Below are positions 6,436 through 8,003 of a stretch of 8,003 nt of DNA, piece by piece. The notes under the pieces were generated by a model. It saw nothing but the letters and a program-made list of their open reading frames with translations. It did not search any database and was not told where the DNA came from. The position numbers were made by a program, and so were the translations under genes. The DNA comes from Minisyncoccota bacterium (GTDB lineage Bacteria > Patescibacteriota > Minisyncoccia > Minisyncoccales > Minisyncoccaceae), in NCBI GenBank assembly GCA_028690275.1, contig JAQVBN010000005.1:1-8003 (forward strand). Direction: 5' to 3'. Position 1 is the first letter of the stretch, and every line of letters starts with the position of its first letter.

Positions 6436-7631
6436 TAAAAAATTTACCAGACAATTCGGGGATTTATCTTTTTTATAATAAGAAAAAAGAACTTATCTAT
6501 GTTGGTAAGGCAACCTCTTTAAAAAATAGAGTTAATAGTTATTTCTCTGGATTAAAGAGTATGCGTCCAATTGAACTTTTAATTAAAGAAGTTAAGGATA
6601 TTAAATGGATTGAAACAGAATCAGTGATTGAAGCTGCTATTCTTGAAGCGAAATATATTAAAAAATTTAAACCTAAGTATAATGTAATCGGAAAAGATGA
6701 CAAGAGTTGGATTTATTTTTATTTAACTAAAGAAGATTTTCCCAAATTAAAAACTATAAGAGAACACGAACTTAAGGATCTTAATAAAAAAACCACAAAA
6801 AAGATTTTTGGACCTTTTCCAAATATTAAAACTTCAGAAATGTTAAGAATTTTACACTCACTCTTTTTTATTTCAAAATGCGAACCAAACCAAAAGAAAC
6901 CTTGTTTTGATTATCAAATTAAAAGATGTTTGGGGGTTTGCTTGGGATTAATAAACAAAGAAGAATATGACAAGAGGGTGATAAAACCTCTTATACAATT
7001 TTTAAATGGAAACAAAAAAGCTGTTATTAAGAATTTAGAAAGACAAATGAAATTATTTTCTAAAAATCAGTATTTCGAAGAAGCAAATAAAATTAAATAT
7101 CAAATAGAAAAATTAAAAAAAATTCAAGACGCTTCTTTGATCAATAAAAGTTTTATTGAAGATGTTTTCAAGGAAGAATTTTCGATCAAAAGAATTGAAG
7201 GCTATGATATCTCTAATTTAGGAAATAATTTTAAAGTTGGAAGTATGGTTGTTTCTGACTCAAAAGGACCTATAAAATCAGAGTATAAGAAGTTTAAAAT
7301 TAAAACAGTTGAAAAACAAAGCGATATAGATTGTTTAAGGGAAGTATTCCAAAGAAGACTTAATCATCCAGAATGGGGAAAACCAGAAATTGTTCTTGTT
7401 GATGGAGGAAAACCTCAAGTCAACTTAACAAAAAAGTTTTTTAAAGATATTTTTGTTTTGGGAATTGCTAAAGGAAAAGATAGAAATAAGGATGAATTTA
7501 TTTATTCATCTCTAAAAGACAAGCAGATGATTGATTTTATTGAAAATAACAAAAATGTTTTTATAAATTTAAGAGATGAAGCCCATCGCTTTGCAATAAA
7601 TTATCAAAAAAGGCTTGCGCAAATTAAATAG
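6432..7631 (+). CDS. uvrC: Excinuclease ABC subunit UvrC, minimal form
   Basis: 399 residues, against about 600 usually. UvrC makes both cuts beside the lesion. The GIY-YIG nuclease (3' cut) shows GIY at 10-12, YVGKA at 23-27, Arg33, Glu72 and Asn84. Iron-sulfur-type cysteines are C150, C158, C166 and C170 (C-x7-C-x7-C-x3-C). The UVR motif for binding UvrB is at about 197-231. The RNase H-like nuclease (5' cut) has Asp259 in GYDISN, Asp324 in VLVDGGK and His385 in RDEAHRF, matching the expected Asp-Asp-His set. About 140 residues that normally separate the UVR motif from the RNase H-like part are reduced to about 25. The C-terminal tandem helix-hairpin-helix domain is absent, with the protein ending 14 residues after His385. 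Both nuclease sites look intact, so it is probably functional. The start is fixed by the ATGA overlap with uvrA. Confidence 0.96.
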   Translation: MIKNLPDNSGIYLFYNKKKELIYVGKATSLKNRVNSYFSGLKSMRPIELLIKEVKDIKWIETESVIEAAILEAKYIKKFKPKYNVIGKDDKSWIYFYLTKEDFPKLKTIREHELKDLNKKTTKKIFGPFPNIKTSEMLRILHSLFFISKCEPNQKKPCFDYQIKRCLGVCLGLINKEEYDKRVIKPLIQFLNGNKKAVIKNLERQMKLFSKNQYFEEANKIKYQIEKLKKIQDASLINKSFIEDVFKEEFSIKRIEGYDISNLGNNFKVGSMVVSDSKGPIKSEYKKFKIKTVEKQSDIDCLREVFQRRLNHPEWGKPEIVLVDGGKPQVNLTKKFFKDIFVLGIAKGKDRNKDEFIYSSLKDKQMIDFIENNKNVFINLRDEAHRFAINYQKRLAQIK

Positions 7632-7643
7632 TTTTAGTATAAT
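7615..7643 (+). promoter_or_regulatory. Promoter for the 7650 gene (leaderless)
   Basis: TATAAT at 7638-7643 lies 17 bases after TTGCGC (7615-7620), which matches the TTG half of a -35 box. The predicted transcription start, about 7 bases after the -10 box, falls on or next to the ATG at 7650. The mRNA would then begin at the start codon. The -35 half lies inside the end of uvrC. Readthrough from the uvrBAC operon is also likely because no terminator is seen between the two genes. Confidence 0.6.
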
Positions 7644-7649
7644 TTCTAT

Positions 7650-7925
7650 ATGATACAAGTATTAATAGTAGGAAAAAACAAAGAAGATGTAAAAAATCTT
7701 TTGGCTAATGCTGAAAGTGCGGCTAAAGAATTTAAGGATATAGAAGTTTCTTTCTTTAAAGAAGAGGATGAAACTATTTATGAGCTTCCTTTAGTTGTTG
7801 TTAATAACTTAATAGTTTCTTCGGGGACAGTTTTGGAAGAAAAAGATTTAAGAGAAATATTTAAAAATCCTCCAGAAGGATGCTCTGGTTCTTGCGGTAG
7901 TTGTGGCGGGGGATGTGGTTGTTAA
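7650..7925 (+). CDS. Small thioredoxin-fold-like protein without CxxC, with a Cys-rich C-terminal tail
   Basis: 91 residues with no signal peptide or membrane segment, so probably cytoplasmic. Residues 2-72 fit the small thioredoxin-like (redox-active disulfide protein) layout: strand IQVLIVG, a helix at about 11-28, strand IEVSFF, then ELPLVVVNNLIVSSGTVL, where Pro47 sits at the position of the fold's cis-proline, then the helix EKDLREIFK. The usual G-x-x-C-x-x-C after the first strand is replaced by GKNKED, so the standard redox site is missing. Residues 73-91 are a Gly-rich tail with cysteines at 78, 82, 85, 89 and 91 (C-x3-C-x2-C-x3-C-x-C), suited to binding a metal or cluster or forming disulfides. 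The fold assignment comes from motif matching by eye. A link with UvrC's iron-sulfur site next door is only speculation. Confidence 0.75.
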   Translation: MIQVLIVGKNKEDVKNLLANAESAAKEFKDIEVSFFKEEDETIYELPLVVVNNLIVSSGTVLEEKDLREIFKNPPEGCSGSCGSCGGGCGC

Positions 7926-7929
7926 TTTT

Positions 7930-8003
7930 ATGAAAAAAAATTTTAATATAGGAGAAAATATTGGATTTGGTTTTGATAGAACTTTGAAGAATGTTTGGTT
8001 TTT
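7930..8003 (+). CDS. 5' end of a probable integral membrane protein (partial)
   Basis: An open frame of 24 codons from ATG 7930 runs off the window. It starts 4 bases after the previous stop, so it shares that transcript. The start MKKNFNIGENIGFGFDRTL followed by KNVWF resembles the F-x-IGE-(A/N)-x-x-FG-(W/F) opening of multi-pass membrane proteins often seen in Patescibacteria, where this amphipathic stretch precedes the first membrane helix (recall, not searched). Function is unknown and too little is visible to go further. No Shine-Dalgarno sequence precedes the ATG. Confidence 0.55.
   Translation, partial: MKKNFNIGENIGFGFDRTLKNVWF

Noticed and set aside
7615..7622. TTGCGCAA palindrome as an operator or terminator stem
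   Set aside because: It is only eight bases, inside uvrC codons, with no loop or T-tract; it is better explained as part of a weak -35 region or chance.
7590..7660. A frameshift hiding the UvrC helix-hairpin-helix domain
   Set aside because: The next gene starts 18 bases after the uvrC stop, so there is no space for about 60 more residues; the short C-terminus is genuine in this sequence.
1..8003. Mobile element, CRISPR array, tRNA/rRNA or defence system
   Set aside because: No transposase-like gene, terminal inverted repeats, spaced direct repeats or structured RNA gene was seen; all space is accounted for by the listed genes and short gaps.

Overview
The window is low in GC (about one third by eye) and tightly packed, with every gene on the + strand. 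Intergenic gaps are 4 to 68 bases, and two gene pairs overlap. Recognisable Shine-Dalgarno sequences are absent, the proteins are Lys/Asn/Ile-rich, and the conserved repair proteins are short. Two small membrane-anchored extracytoplasmic proteins resemble the paired-cysteine, pilin-like proteins common in candidate phyla radiation genomes. Together these suggest a Patescibacteria (CPR) bacterium, perhaps Parcubacteria-like. That assignment is an inference, since no rRNA or other marker gene is present. UGA is a normal stop here (it ends uvrA at the expected place), which argues against the code-25 lineages Gracilibacteria and Absconditabacteria.

Layout. Bases 2-1839 form a cell-envelope block. 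It holds the C-terminal end of a protein with two conserved-looking cysteines, then a 291-residue single-pass protein with a four-cysteine region, a Pro/Glu linker and three GPY repeats, then a membrane-anchored SIMPL-domain protein. The block closes with a clear Rho-independent terminator (1845-1874). An extended -10 promoter follows immediately and starts the second block.

Bases 1908-7631 carry uvrB, uvrA and uvrC, fused into one unit by an 11-base overlap (uvrB/uvrA) and a 4-base ATGA overlap (uvrA/uvrC). UvrA scans DNA and loads UvrB, UvrB verifies the lesion, and UvrC makes both incisions, so this one operon encodes the full nucleotide-excision incision machine. UvrB is full length. UvrA lacks the DNA-contacting insertion domain. 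UvrC lacks both the region between its UVR motif and RNase H-like domain and the C-terminal helix-hairpin-helix domain. All the visible active-site residues, cysteine clusters and UvrA-UvrB-UvrC contact modules remain.

Bases 7638-8003 begin a third unit, with a TATAAT box six bases ahead of the start codon. Its first gene encodes a 91-residue thioredoxin-fold-like protein that has lost the usual CxxC but carries a five-cysteine Gly-rich tail. Four bases later comes the start of a gene that runs off the window, probably for a membrane protein.

The most interesting points are the coordinated trimming of UvrA and UvrC in a single overlapping operon, the near-leaderless promoter arrangement, and the cysteine-tailed thioredoxin-like protein.
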